From NCBI GenBank assembly GCA_010015805.1, contig ML978126.1, positions 1,302,001-1,366,000 on the forward strand: a DNA stretch of 64,000 nucleotides, written 5' to 3'. Below the pieces are notes generated by a model. That model was not told where the DNA came from. It searched no databases and saw nothing but the letters and a program-made list of their open reading frames with translations. Of this stretch, positions 52,917 through 63,393 are shown in pieces (the stretch's first letter is position 1; each line of letters starts with the position of its first letter). The translations under genes and the position numbers were made by a program. This DNA is from Rhizodiscina lignyota (lineage: Eukaryota; Ascomycota; Dothideomycetes; Aulographales; Rhizodiscinaceae).

Positions 52917-54748
52917 GGTGGAAGGTTTGAAACGAATAGGGCACTGTGATGGAAGGATTGACTGATCAACAACTCAGGAATCCGTCGTTCCTGAAGATCG
53001 TGTCAATCGATTCCAAGAGCATGAAACGACCCGTTTATATACCTTTCGGAGTCTTGTCCTCCTGGTCTACCACAGCATAGCATCGCGATTTCTGATCCCG
53101 CAAGCATTCCCTGGGATATCGATGACAGAATGTCTGCCTTGACGTCATGCTCTCTCCTCTCGCAAGCTCTATATTAAAACCGATAGATAGCCGGGTTGAA
53201 TTTGTCGTGAATACGAACTGTATCCACCATCGCCCTGCTGTGTGATTCCTCATGGAAGTCCCACATGAAACAATCAATGCCTATTGCCCAGCGCTTTCCT
53301 GGTACCTTGCAGCTCCCGCAGCGATATAAGCTTACAGTCCAACCTCCAGTCAGCGAAACGGCTCAGGAGGCTGTTTCCGAAGCATCTTGCGGATATTCAA
53401 GCTTAATGATTAAGCCTGCACGGAATGCCGACGTTTCCAGCTTTTCGTCGATCATGCCGTGAAACGGGAATAAGGGTGTGTGGAGAAGGTAGCTTGCTCG
53501 CGTGAGCATGGGTTGGGGGCTACAGTATGATAGGACAGACGTCAAAGGTCGACCGGCACTGCTATCTGGCTGAATATCGATATCTGGAGAAGGTTACGAA
53601 ATGTCTCTCGCGTAAAATTCGCATGATATAGATCGTCGATCGTGCTCGAGGCTACAGGTACCTTTTGCTATCTACCGCGGTTGATTGATAAAGTGCGTTC
53701 TAAATGCTGAGAATATGCATTGGATATGATTATGAGGGTTCCACAGCGCTGCAACCTCATCGGCCTTTAGCTATACCTCGGAATTATCACCCCTTAGAGG
53801 GTTTCAAGTTGTTGTTAAATTTAACCTCTCATGCTTCGATGTAGCAAGGAAGCCACATCTGGAAAGATGACAGAGACTTTAGAATGATCTTGGTAGAGCA
53901 TTGATTCGAGTCGGCAACACAGCGAGTACTACACTCTATCTGAAGCATTGAAGGATCGCGAGATTATGCGGATCCGGGTGTCTTCATATAGACCTCTAGT
54001 GTTCCTTGGATAGCTGTTCGAAATTTTGCATGAGGGTCAGATTAGTGAGGAAGTCGGAACCCTTTTCCAGAGCACGAGGAGATACCTTGCCCAACATGAT
54101 ATACAACGCATGCTTAGGAATTCAGGCAATAGTCCAAGTTGAAGCCCACATATGAGCTTTCCCATACAGCCCAACTATCTTTAGCAGATCCAAGTGCATG
54201 TCACATTCCCCTGCATCGATCGACACGCTCCCCGCAGGGTAGCCAGTGACCGACTTGGTCGCTCGATAGGCGATTGCTCAAGGTGGAGTGTTTGGCGAGT
54301 GCATGCCCGACTCTGGCAACTGGAGTGTGAAAGTGGCTCGGGAACTATCTCTATCCACTTCGGAACATAATCCACTCTGGCATAGAGCTGTCTCAGCAGA
54401 CGTTACATATGTCGAAAGCGGAATACGCAGCTCCGTCGCTAGATGTGAATCGAACAAGTGGGAGAAGAAGCCATCGAAATACCATGTATTCCCAAAGTGC
54501 CAGCAAATGCCACTCGATAGCAATACAATCGAAGTCCCCGGAACAAACAACTCAAAAAAGCGACTTTTGATATCTCGTACAACTCCTCGCTGCCTAACCC
54601 TCGGAATATATGTGTACCAACATTCCGGAAAATCCTTCTAAAATATGCCCATCTACCCTATCGAGCTAAGTAACAGCTCGCAAGCAAGAAAGTGAAGATT
54701 TAAATGAAATAAAAAAAGAAGAAAAAGCCACCAATCCATTGCATTTGA
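52917..54748. other. Intergenic upstream of the small secreted protein
   Basis: 1.8 kb; only the TATA box at 53033 is recognised. Open frames around 54.2-54.6 kb overlap on both strands and are not supported as genes. Confidence 0.45.
53033..53041 (-). promoter_or_regulatory. TATA box of the 52415 secreted-protein gene
   Basis: TATATAAAC on the minus strand, about 117 bp upstream of the ATG at 52916. Confidence 0.55.
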
Positions 54749-56113
54749 CTACCTCTTCCGCCTCTGCCAACCCACACTCCCGCTCCTCGTGCGTCCTACG
54801 CCCAACGGCGGCGTGACGCTCAACTCCCGCACCTCCCTCACCCTCCGCGCGTCATGAGCTCTCGTGTCTCTCGCGTCGTCCTCGTCCTCGTCCTCGTCGC
54901 TTTCCTCGCTGCTCGCACTGTCTTCCTCCCGCGGCTGATGTCGCCGATACAGCGCCGGATCGCTCTCGCTCATCACCCCTCTCAGCGGCCCACGATCCGG
55001 CACCGGCACGCGCCGCACGACGTTCGAGTACGCGACGGTGTCTGCGGCTGCAGGGCCGGACACGATACGACGCGCGGACGGGTAGGCGGCGGGCCTCACT
55101 GCAGGAGGCGCGCCGCCGTTGTCTATTGCGGCGTTGTCGGGGATTTGATAGGGTGCTATGCTGTCGGGGACGGGGTACGGCGGGACTCTACGCCCAGAGT
55201 AGCGGTCGATGTCATCTGGGAGGCTGGACGTTCGGTAGCCCGTGTCGCTGCGGTATCCGTCGCGCGCCATGTTCGGGTTGTACGCGCGGTATGGGCCGGT
55301 AGGGTAAGGTGGGTCGTACGGCTGCTGAGGCAGAGGCGGAGGTGGAGCGGCGTCCTTCCTGCGATTGTGCGAGCTCGAGGAGCGCGAGTCGGGTTCTGCT
55401 CCTGCGCCAGAGAGGGCGCGTCTGCGGTCTGGATCGGAGGGGTGGCGCGCGTTGTAGTAAGATACTGGAGCGTGGGCACCGCGCGCTGAGGTATGAGGCG
55501 GTGGGGTGTCGCCGCGATCGTTGCGAGCGTAGCCTGAGGAGCGACCTTCGGTGTCGCTTTTCGCGCCCTTGCGACGCTCTTTGGAGCGAGGTGAGCTGTT
55601 AGCAGGGGGTAGGGCGAGGAGGTTGCTCTTGGGCAGTTGGCGCGACTTGCGGCTGCGGACTTCCTTCTCTGGGCTGCTGTTGCTGGAGCTGCCCTCGCGC
55701 TGGAAGGACTCGCGCGCGGGTCGTCGCGAGGCTCTCTGCCGATCGGGCTTGCGCTCTCTTGCTTTGGAATTGCGATCATAGTTTTGAATTGCCGCCAGTT
55801 CTTCGTGTGTGAGGCTGACAGCCGGCTTGCCTTTTGCCTGAGCGCGTTGAATGCGATTAAGAGCACGCTGGTACATCTCTTCCTGCTCGAAGCTCTCTGT
55901 TCTTATAAGAGGGACGAGGCTCACTCCTCCACCACTGCCACGCCTATCACTATCCTCTTCATCGGAAGACTCGTACGCCTCCCCATATGCCAGGTTATCC
56001 TCATCATTATAAACTCGATATTGTTGCAAGTCGTCGTTGAAGAAAAGTTCATCAGAAGCGAAACCAGCTCTCTGCCTAGCCCTATCATTTCTCTTGACAC
56101 CCGCCAGCACCAT
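54749..56113 (-). CDS. Unrecognised disordered, charged protein (N-terminus uncertain)
   Basis: From the first in-frame ATG after PRA1 (56113) the product is 454 aa. The body is dominated by Arg, Ser, Pro, Asp and Glu. Possible ordered blocks are ASDELFFNDDLQQYRVYNDE near the N-terminus and EQEEMYQRALNRIQRAQAKG. Proline/tyrosine repeats (PPYPTGPYRAYNP, RVPPYPVPDS) come later, and an acidic run SEESDEDEDEDDARD near the end. The frame stays open for a further 420 nt upstream, through the end of PRA1 in a different register, and the stretch just before 56113 (GGRPRTPYFVEPQ) looks protein-like. The real start may therefore lie upstream, perhaps through an unseen splice. No domain is recognised; an RNA- or membrane-associated scaffold is conceivable. 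Confidence 0.6.
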   Translation of the reverse strand: MVLAGVKRNDRARQRAGFASDELFFNDDLQQYRVYNDEDNLAYGEAYESSDEEDSDRRGSGGGVSLVPLIRTESFEQEEMYQRALNRIQRAQAKGKPAVSLTHEELAAIQNYDRNSKARERKPDRQRASRRPARESFQREGSSSNSSPEKEVRSRKSRQLPKSNLLALPPANSSPRSKERRKGAKSDTEGRSSGYARNDRGDTPPPHTSARGAHAPVSYYNARHPSDPDRRRALSGAGAEPDSRSSSSHNRRKDAAPPPPLPQQPYDPPYPTGPYRAYNPNMARDGYRSDTGYRTSSLPDDIDRYSGRRVPPYPVPDSIAPYQIPDNAAIDNGGAPPAVRPAAYPSARRIVSGPAAADTVAYSNVVRRVPVPDRGPLRGVMSESDPALYRRHQPREEDSASSEESDEDEDEDDARDTRAHDARRVREVRELSVTPPLGVGRTRSGSVGWQRRKR

Positions 56114-56301
56114 CCTCCGCTCCTCCTCCTCGCTATCCTCAAGCTCCTGAAATCTATTATCATATTGGAGTGTATTCCCCCACCCCACCCCTCCCGCGGG
56201 ATCGGCACCCCTACGCCGCCTCCCGGGTGGTCTTCCCCAGTCCGCATCACCAGCAGCCCTGGACTGAGGCTCTACAAAGTACGGAGTTCGCGGCCGACCA
56301 C

Positions 56302-56832
56302 CTAAACCGCCTCCTCGGAAAAAGCTTGTTCGATTGGTTTGTCCATGAATGAGGCGTGGCCGAGGATGGTCACGCCGGACGCGCCGATGAGCCACAGGAT
56401 GGTGCTCAGGGGCGAAGAGATGATGAGCATGGGCACGGAGAGGACAAGCAGGCCGGTGTACATCTGGGAGGTGGTGAAGCGTGCGAATCCAAGGTCGAGG
56501 TCGTTGCCGCCGAGCTTGCCGATACCCCACATGCCACCAACGACGAGGATGATGACGAAGAGGAGGGTGAGGTTGGTGAGGAGGGAGTAGATGGAGAGCA
56601 TGACGAAGACGGCGGCATAGTTGCTGCTGAAGTAGCCGAGATTGTAGTTGACTCTGCTCTGCATCTCGCCGAAGTTGGCGGGCTTCGACAGGCGCTTGAT
56701 GTCGAGAAACTCGGAGATGGGCTTCAGGTTGGTGAAGCGCTGCGCGATTGACTGCGAGCGCATCTCGGAGAAGCGGCCGGAGAGGTTGAGGCGCGAGGTG
56801 AGGGCGTCGAGAGGAATGTTGATGCGTGCCAT
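56302..56832 (-). CDS. YIP3: PRA1 / YIP3-family prenylated-Rab acceptor
   Basis: A small ER/Golgi membrane protein that binds prenylated Rab GTPases and helps vesicle traffic. It is a single exon of 176 aa, the same size as the yeast protein. The N-terminal cytosolic part contains IAQRFTNLKPISEFLDI and the conserved PANFGEMQSRVNYNLGYFSSNY. Two hydrophobic hairpins follow: AVFVMLSIYSLLTNLTLLFV with IILVVGGMWGIG, then MYTGLLVLSVPMLIIS with TILWLIGASGVTILGHA. The end is FMDKPIEQAFSEEAV. The stop TAG sits in GGTTTAGGTGG, where TTTAG could also be read as a splice acceptor, and the downstream gene's frame overlaps this 3' end. PRA1 itself is complete without any splicing. Confidence 0.9.
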   Translation of the reverse strand: MARINIPLDALTSRLNLSGRFSEMRSQSIAQRFTNLKPISEFLDIKRLSKPANFGEMQSRVNYNLGYFSSNYAAVFVMLSIYSLLTNLTLLFVIILVVGGMWGIGKLGGNDLDLGFARFTTSQMYTGLLVLSVPMLIISSPLSTILWLIGASGVTILGHASFMDKPIEQAFSEEAV

Positions 56833-57555
56833 TTTTGATGGAGTTGTGGAGTGTGGTGATGGAGTGAGAGTTTAGATGTTGGATGTGAGAGATGAAGGTC
56901 GAAAGTTCCTGAGGAGAAGAAAATGGTCAATTAGTGGTCGTCGGTGGGTGCGAATGGCTTGATTGGGGTTGTCAACGGTGCCTGGAAAGGTGTCGAATTG
57001 AAGAGGCACAACGTGGCGAAGTGGGTGCTTACGTGGTCACTTGCAGTTCGCGCTGAGTGGTGCTGGTCGGGGAGTAGGTGAGTAGATGTACTTGATGGAG
57101 TTGGAGGCAGGCTGAGAGAAGTTGGAGCTGAGGCGTCCGGGTGCTCGAAATTACTCGATTATTGGTGTTTCCAAAAAAGGGGACGCAGTGGGCCCGGAGA
57201 TCTGCTTTCAAGCCACACTGGCCACCACCAGCGCGCGAGGAGCCCCTGCTGATCCTCAGATGCTCGAGATGGCGACAGCAGCCGCGAGAGTCGCCCACTG
57301 CCCGCTGCAAGTGAGGAGGAGAAGTGTGCGAGAGAGAGAGAGCGCGATCAGGGCCCCAGCGGCACTCGAGGGGATTTTGTGCGTTGGTGCAGAGTGCAGC
57401 AGTCGCGCGCCGCCCGCCTTGCCTGATTCGTCCACGTTCGATGCTCGCTGAGCACATCTGCACCACGCCAGATCAGCCTGAGCATCATCGCTCACTCCGA
57501 ATTATCATCACCGCCCAACTCCCCTCCTCTCGTTACTGAACAGCTCTCCCGCAAA
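56833..57555. other. Divergent promoter region, PRA1 / ERJ5
   Basis: 723 bp between divergent starts. A GAGAGAGAGAGAG tract occurs at about 57331-57343. The ERJ5 leader ends AACTCCCCTCCTCTCGTTAC. No gene is supported. Confidence 0.45.
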
Positions 57556-59045
57556 ATGAGGCTATTCACCACTGTATCGGTGCTTCTTGCGGCCTTTGCA
57601 ACGGTGACAATTGCCTGGGACAAAGAAGGTATGTAAATAATAAAAAATAGTTCAGCTTCCACCTGTCATTTGCGGCTGTCTCTATGGATCTCACAAATGA
57701 ATTCAGAAATGCTCAATATCAATTCCCAACTAAAGAGAGCAACTTCACTGCGATTGTATCTCTATTCTATACTCACTTGCATTGACTCTCTCCCCAACAG
57801 ACCACGAAATCTTCCGCATCCGCGACGACCTCTCCGCCCTCGAAGGCCCGTCCGTCTCCTTCTACGACTTCATCGGCACCACCCCCTCCGCCAGCCAAGA
57901 CGACATCAATAAGGCCTACCGCAAGAAGTCGCGCATCATCCACCCGGACAAGGCGCGCCAGTCCTTCATCTCCACCTACGGCAAGTCCGCCGAGAAGGCC
58001 AAAGACAAGAAGAAGAAGCCAGGCGTGCAGGTGCGCAAGCAGCCCACCCAGCGCGAGGTCGACAAGTTCACGAAGGAGGCCACGCACAAGTACCAGCTGC
58101 TCACCACTGTTGCGAATGTGCTGCGCGGGCCGGGGAGGGAGCGGTACGACCATTTCCTGCGTAATGGGTTCCCGACATGGCGAGGAACAGGATACTACTA
58201 TACGCGTTACCGCCCCGGCCTAGGCACCGTCCTAGCCGGACTCTTCGTCTTCGGCGGCGGCCTCGTGCACTACGGCGTGCTGGTCCTGAGCCACAAGCGG
58301 CAGCGCGACTTCGTCGACCGGTACATCCGCCACGCGCGCCGCATGGCATGGGGCGACGACCTAGGCATCCAAGGCATACCCGGCGGCAGCAACGGCAGCG
58401 CGTCCGTCTCGCGCACCGAGTCTCCCGCTCCACAGGCGCCACAAGGCGACGGCGACGACGAGCAGGCGCCCGTGCCGCGGAACAGGAAGGAGCGGCGCGC
58501 GATGGAGAAGGACAGCCGCAAGAAGGAGAAGAACCCTTCGAGGACGGCGGCGCGCGCGGCCGTGGCGGCGAAGAACAGCGGCGTCAGCACGCCGCAGGAT
58601 GCGGAGCTGACGAGCGGGCCGGTGGGCACGAAGAAGCGCGTCGTTGCGGAGAACGGGAAGGTGCTTATTGTGGACAGCGTGGGGAATGTGTATCTGGAGG
58701 AGGAGACGGAGGAAGGGAGCACGCATGAGTTCCTGCTGGACGTAAGTTTCCACCTGTTCTCTCCATTCCGTGGTCATGGATAAAGCGACTGACGGTATAT
58801 TTGTGCAGCCTGACGAAATTCCCCGCCCGACAATCTATGACACTGCCGTCTTCCGCGTGCCCATCTGGGCCTACAACAAGACCGTCGGCCGCATAACCGG
58901 CAAGCCGACCATCGAGGAGATCTTGGAGGAGAACGCCGATGAACAGGACGGCGAAGGCGAAGTGGACGACGCCGTCTCCGCTGCATTGGCAAGCAACGCC
59001 AACGGCGAGGCGAGGAGGCGGAAGGCGAAATACCGGCAAAAGTAG
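57556..59045 (+). CDS. ERJ5: ER-resident DnaJ co-chaperone ERJ5
   Basis: A J-domain protein of the ER membrane that stimulates BiP/Kar2 in the lumen. Exons are 57556-57628, 57801-58741 and 58809-59045 (introns 172 and 67 nt), giving 416 aa. Exon 1 encodes the signal sequence MRLFTTVSVLLAAFATVTIA. The J domain follows the splice at KEDHEIFRIRDDL: VSFYDFIGTTPSASQDDINKAY precedes the catalytic HPDKA (HPD tripeptide present). A long basic insertion (KAKDKKKKPGVQVRK) then leads to YDHFLRNGFPTWRGTGYYYTR, shown as YDHFLRNGFPTW. A transmembrane helix is at about GLGTVLAGLFVFGGGLVHYGV. The C-terminal cytosolic half is charged (RNRKERRAMEKDSRKKEK) and ends RRRKAKYRQK. The coding sequence is distinctly GC-rich. 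Confidence 0.92.
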
Positions 59046-59715
59046 GATCCATTCCTGTCTTTCTTGTATTTTTATGCTGCGCGGATCTCTGATTCGTTCT
59101 CATAGCAAGCGCGTGCTCGGGAGCAATGCATATGTGGAGCAATAGGGGACCATAAAAAATGTATGCATAGCGGTTTCGTTGAAGTGATGATACCCTGGCT
59201 CTTCTGTCCTTCTCCATAGGGTCTTAAAATATGATGCGAAACTAGTAACAGGACGGTGTCGGGAGAGGAGCTTGCCAATATTACTTTGCTAGCGACGTCT
59301 TGCTTCAATTTGGTATCTCTTTTCAATTGCCAGACCGCTTTCTGGATATAGAAAGGTACAAGCAAGGTCTGAGTCAAATCATACTTAAACTGTCGGTGCG
59401 GCCATGTCTCGATTCAATCTAAGATCAGCATCTGATGAAAAATGCGTATCCATTATGCTCAAGATATTCCTCCTTGCCACGCACTGCTGGCCCTGTGACA
59501 AGCAGGCGAGGACGAAACCTACTCACGCAAGATTATATCCAAGTTGTGCACCGAGAAAGCCACAGTTTGATCGCGCACGGAATCTCCTCTCATAACGTGT
59601 GACATTCATGCAAATCTAGCATTGCTCTTTGCAAACCGCCCTATGACGTTTCATGCATTCGAAAAGAAACCCATCCATCAAAGACAGCAAAAGCCGTCGA
59701 CCATCAGAAATCTCC
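59046..59715. other. Convergent 3' spacer, ERJ5 / eIF3b
   Basis: 670 bp between stop codons; nothing recognised. Confidence 0.45.
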
Positions 59716-62050
59716 TCACGAAATCTCCTCCTCTCTCTCCTCGATGATCTCCTCGACAATCTCCTCCACAACCTCCGCATCGTCTTCCGCCTCCTTCTCC
59801 TCATCCTTACCCATAAACCCATCGATGCTCCCAAACTCCTCGATGATCCTGCGCACCTGCTCCTCCCTCCACTCGAGCCAGCTCTCCAGCTTCTGGCGCC
59901 TCTCCTCAATGACCGCGCGGTTGCCGGCGTCGCGGCGCGACGCGTCCTGCTCGATGAAGATCTGCGAGTACTCACGCAAGTTCTTGCGCACCTTCTTCAT
60001 CTCTTCCTTCGATAGGAGGCTCGGGGGACGTGGGCGCCATAACAGCTGCTTGAAGCGCTCGATGGCCTCTTCGCGCAGCAGCGTGCCGCGGAAGTCGTAG
60101 ATGTGGTATCCGTTTTCGGCCTATTCGGTAGATCGAATCAGTATTGCATGCTTTACTAAAGAGGATATGAGAAGAAATTAAAGTGGATACTTACAGCGTG
60201 TCTGAACACGCTCGCCACGGTTGCGACATAGCGTCCCGTGGGATCCCACTCTACGTCAGTGACGCCGTAGTGCTCTGCTGTAGCCATAAGTTGTAGGTTT
60301 GCGGCGAAGTCCTTGTCCTTCTCGTCCTTGTCGCCCTCGAAATCCATGTCCCAGAAGTCGAGCTCGAAGCTCTGTTGGCTGTGAATAGTGGCAACGACAA
60401 CAAACCTGCCCTTCGGAGACCAATAGATTGCGTTCGAGTTCTTCTTGTCGATGGTGCGTATATGCTTGAAGTTGCCCACTGCAGTGCCTTTGCTCTTCTC
60501 CGGGCAGAAGAAGGAGACGGACGTCTTTGGAGGAACCGCAGCGTTGACGGGCATTTCACCTGCGGTGATGAGCACGAAGCGGTCACCTTTCGGTTCCCAT
60601 GCAAAGTTGATGACTGTATCCTTGAGCGAGTCCACGACTTCGACAGGTACGCCTTTCTCTTGCACGCGGAAAATCTCAAGATTCGTTGCCATGGACTTCT
60701 TGGACTTGGAGTGCCTGTCCACCTTGACGCACACGTACTTCGCATCCGATTGCCAGTGCAGCTTTGCGTCACTGACATTGAAGAGGTTCCGTGTGCGCAC
60801 AATCTCTTTCGACGGAATGGTCATGAGGCCGACGCGGGCAGGCGAGGAGCCGAGTTCGGGAGTCCAGAAGCAGAAGAGCTGCTCGTACTCCCTGATACTA
60901 TCGCGGTGTGGACTCGCGGGCGCCCATTCGAAGTCTTGGACACCCTCAATCTTGATGGAGGTCTTGTCAAGGAGATTCATTTTCGGGAGTTCGTAGACGG
61001 AGATGGATTGGCCGAATGTCATCCGGGCAACGTACTTGTCATCAGAAGACCACTTGAACGCAGGCCACTGAATCTTCTTCTTCACAGGATTGCCTTGCTC
61101 GTCCGTGGTCGGACCCGGTAGGTCGAGAGTGACGAAGGAGCGGAGAGGCTTGCCAGTCGCAAGGTCCCAGATGATGTAATTCTTGCCATCTTCTTCAGCT
61201 GAAAGGAACGGGTTGCCCTCCTCCACAGTGATGGGTCGATGTGACCAGGTAGTAAGGAAGTTCTCGTTCGGTGAGAAGTCGACGAGGTTCACACCAGGAT
61301 GGGCAAAGCGCTTTTGCCGACTCCACGACTCGCCACCCCAGAGTTGTACTCCTTGTGCGTGTATAGATGTGAGGAATGTTCCCAGTGGCGACCACTGGAC
61401 GAAAGCCTCCGTCCAATGCTGCCTGTCTATTATTTGTTCTGGTGGATCTTCTTTCTCGTTCCAGAAGACGCCGACGTGGTCACCTCGGAACATGACCATT
61501 TGGTCGCGCGCATCAATATCTTTTAGCCACCACCGCAAGTGCTCCTTCTGCTCAAACTTTACGACCGGTGGTGGGGTATATTCCTCGTTGACGCGCCCTT
61601 CGCGTCCGTATCGCTCGATATCGGAGACTTTGTTCACCGTCATAGTGTGCTTCTTGTCAATCGCAGAGCCATTCAGCTGCTTCACTGCGGCAGCTGCTTC
61701 CTTTGGTGACGAGAACTCCACGAATGCAAACCTATCCACTATTAGCATGAGGAGCTAATCCACTCCGTAAGGTCGGCCTACCCATCTGTCATGCCATTAT
61801 CATTCAGCGGCATCGTGATCCCCAGCTCCCCATCCCGAACCTTGCCCACAGCATTCAGTTTCTTCAAGATGAACTTTATAAGCTTCGGCCGGTTCTCGTC
61901 TGGCACGACTGGCAGGCCATCGAGGACCACAAAGGCATCGAAGGACTCCTCAAGTCGCACGTCATACTGCTCGTAAAGGTCGCTGAAGTCGATTTCTTCC
62001 TCGATATCGTTCTCCTCATCTGAGGGTAGGTTATCGTACGAGGGAGCCAT
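59716..62050 (-). CDS. PRT1: Translation initiation factor eIF3 subunit b (PRT1)
   Basis: The scaffold subunit of eIF3, which binds the 40S subunit and eIF3a/g/i. Exons are 61782-62050, 60195-61731 and 59716-60120 (introns 50 and 74 nt), giving 736 aa. An acidic N-terminus ([21 protein letters not shown]) precedes the RRM, split by the first intron at MTDG / FAFVEFSS. Then comes the beta-propeller: [59 protein letters not shown], shown by blocks such as YIIWDLATG and [18 protein letters not shown]. The last exon restores [12 protein letters not shown] and [11 protein letters not shown], the eIF3b C-terminal signature. It ends in a long charged helix and a run of Glu ([16 protein letters not shown]) that contacts eIF3i/g in the family. 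Identification is certain. Confidence 0.96.
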
Positions 62051-62763
62051 TTTGCGTATCGTGTCGTTGGGTTTCCTGTTGTGTCGAATGTAATTTTGAG
62101 TGGTGGGGTCATTGAATATTTAAGTGCGAAGGAAAGATCACGTGATATTCTCATGGGACGTGACGGGATTTCCGTTGAGGGTTAGGGTTGAGAAACTTCA
62201 CCTTGCGCACCCAACGTGTTTCAGCCCACTCCTACCTCCTACATAGTCCACGCCTGCCTGTCCTTTGCGTCCACACTCAGAGGTAACTTGAATCGAGAGT
62301 CAATAGTTAGGTTTCACAGAAATCTCTCTTCTGCTTAGCCTACCTTATGCTTTGAAGCGGCATTGACTTCTGGCGCGAGCTCTTATTTATTCTCACTACA
62401 ATTTCTCATCATTTGCAAGTCGGCGTCAATTCGTGCAAGTTGGAGCGCTGGCTCTATCACATTGATCGTTGGGAATGAAATCTGAAAAACCTAAGTAGTC
62501 TTCTGAGTCTACTGATTCTAGCAAATTGGTTTGTCATATTGGCATCTCCATGCCCTTGTCATTCACAAGTCCTCAGTCTCAACAGACTACCGGACACACA
62601 TTAACCGTTGCTATTCATAGCTCCATCAGCCATAGCAGTGACACTGTAATTACATGCTTCATTAGTTAAACTATCCGTCCTTCGAAGGGGCCGATAGCAG
62701 GCCGGAAAGACTCACCCACAACTGTGGACCACATTGCGCAACAGTCTGGCTAATAGCTCACTC
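62051..62763. other. Intergenic upstream of eIF3b
   Basis: 713 bp holding the eIF3b promoter. No other content is recognised. Confidence 0.45.
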
Positions 62764-63054
62764 TTACAGGTGTTGCAGTTTCCCCGTTTTCTCAGAGCCT
62801 ATCGTTGAGCTCATCAACTCAACATCCATACCCTTCTCCCGAGCCATCTCTCTCGTCTTCCTCACCCTTCTCCTGTCTATCACGTGCATCATCACTATCC
62901 CCGGCATGCCAGGCACACAAAGAATCAATCCAACGATGTAGCCAATCTTTTGAGCTTTCGAAAGCTCTTTAAATATTAACGGCCGTTGCTGTGGTTTCTC
63001 GGGGCTGGCCTCTTTCGAATAAGCTGGAAGTTCGGCAATATCTGGATAGCACAT
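62764..63054 (-). CDS. Small single-pass membrane protein, unknown
   Basis: A single exon of 96 aa. An N-terminal proline-containing cytosolic stretch (LPAYSKEASPEKPQQRP) is followed by one hydrophobic helix, IGYIVGLILCVPGMPGIVM, then the strongly basic DRRRVRKTREMAREKG, consistent with a positive-inside anchor. The C-terminus is short and polar. No family is recognised. Small orphan membrane proteins like this are common in fungi, so the call rests on the clear ATG and helix; it may also be a chance open frame. Confidence 0.5.
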   Translation of the reverse strand: MCYPDIAELPAYSKEASPEKPQQRPLIFKELSKAQKIGYIVGLILCVPGMPGIVMMHVIDRRRVRKTREMAREKGMDVELMSSTIGSEKTGKLQHL

Positions 63055-63393
63055 ATTGGGTGGTTTGTAGAGGGTTCTCGCTTTTTGGTATGTAGATGTT
63101 TGTGGTCTTGATGGGAGAATAATTCAATGTAGTATATTGATAGAACGAACTGGTGGAGATTTTCGAAGATTTACGAAGATTTACGAGTATGCTTGTGCTG
63201 GGGCGGGCTTCCGCTTAGTACAGTGCCCAACGGCCATCAGAAGCAAGAACCGGACTACGGCTCTATCCAATACGCATGCACTTTTTTCAAACCACACATT
63301 GTAGAACTTGGGACCAATGGCCGATATCCCTTTTCCACCCTTGTGTCTCCGGAAAGTATATCCCGTCCGAAACTCCGTCCGCTGCTCCCCCCA
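63055..63393. other. Intergenic near the window's right edge
   Basis: 339 bp; nothing recognised. Confidence 0.4.

Noticed and set aside
58101-58777. Several long open frames in other registers of ERJ5
   Set aside because: These are GC-rich shadow frames of the real J-protein exon.
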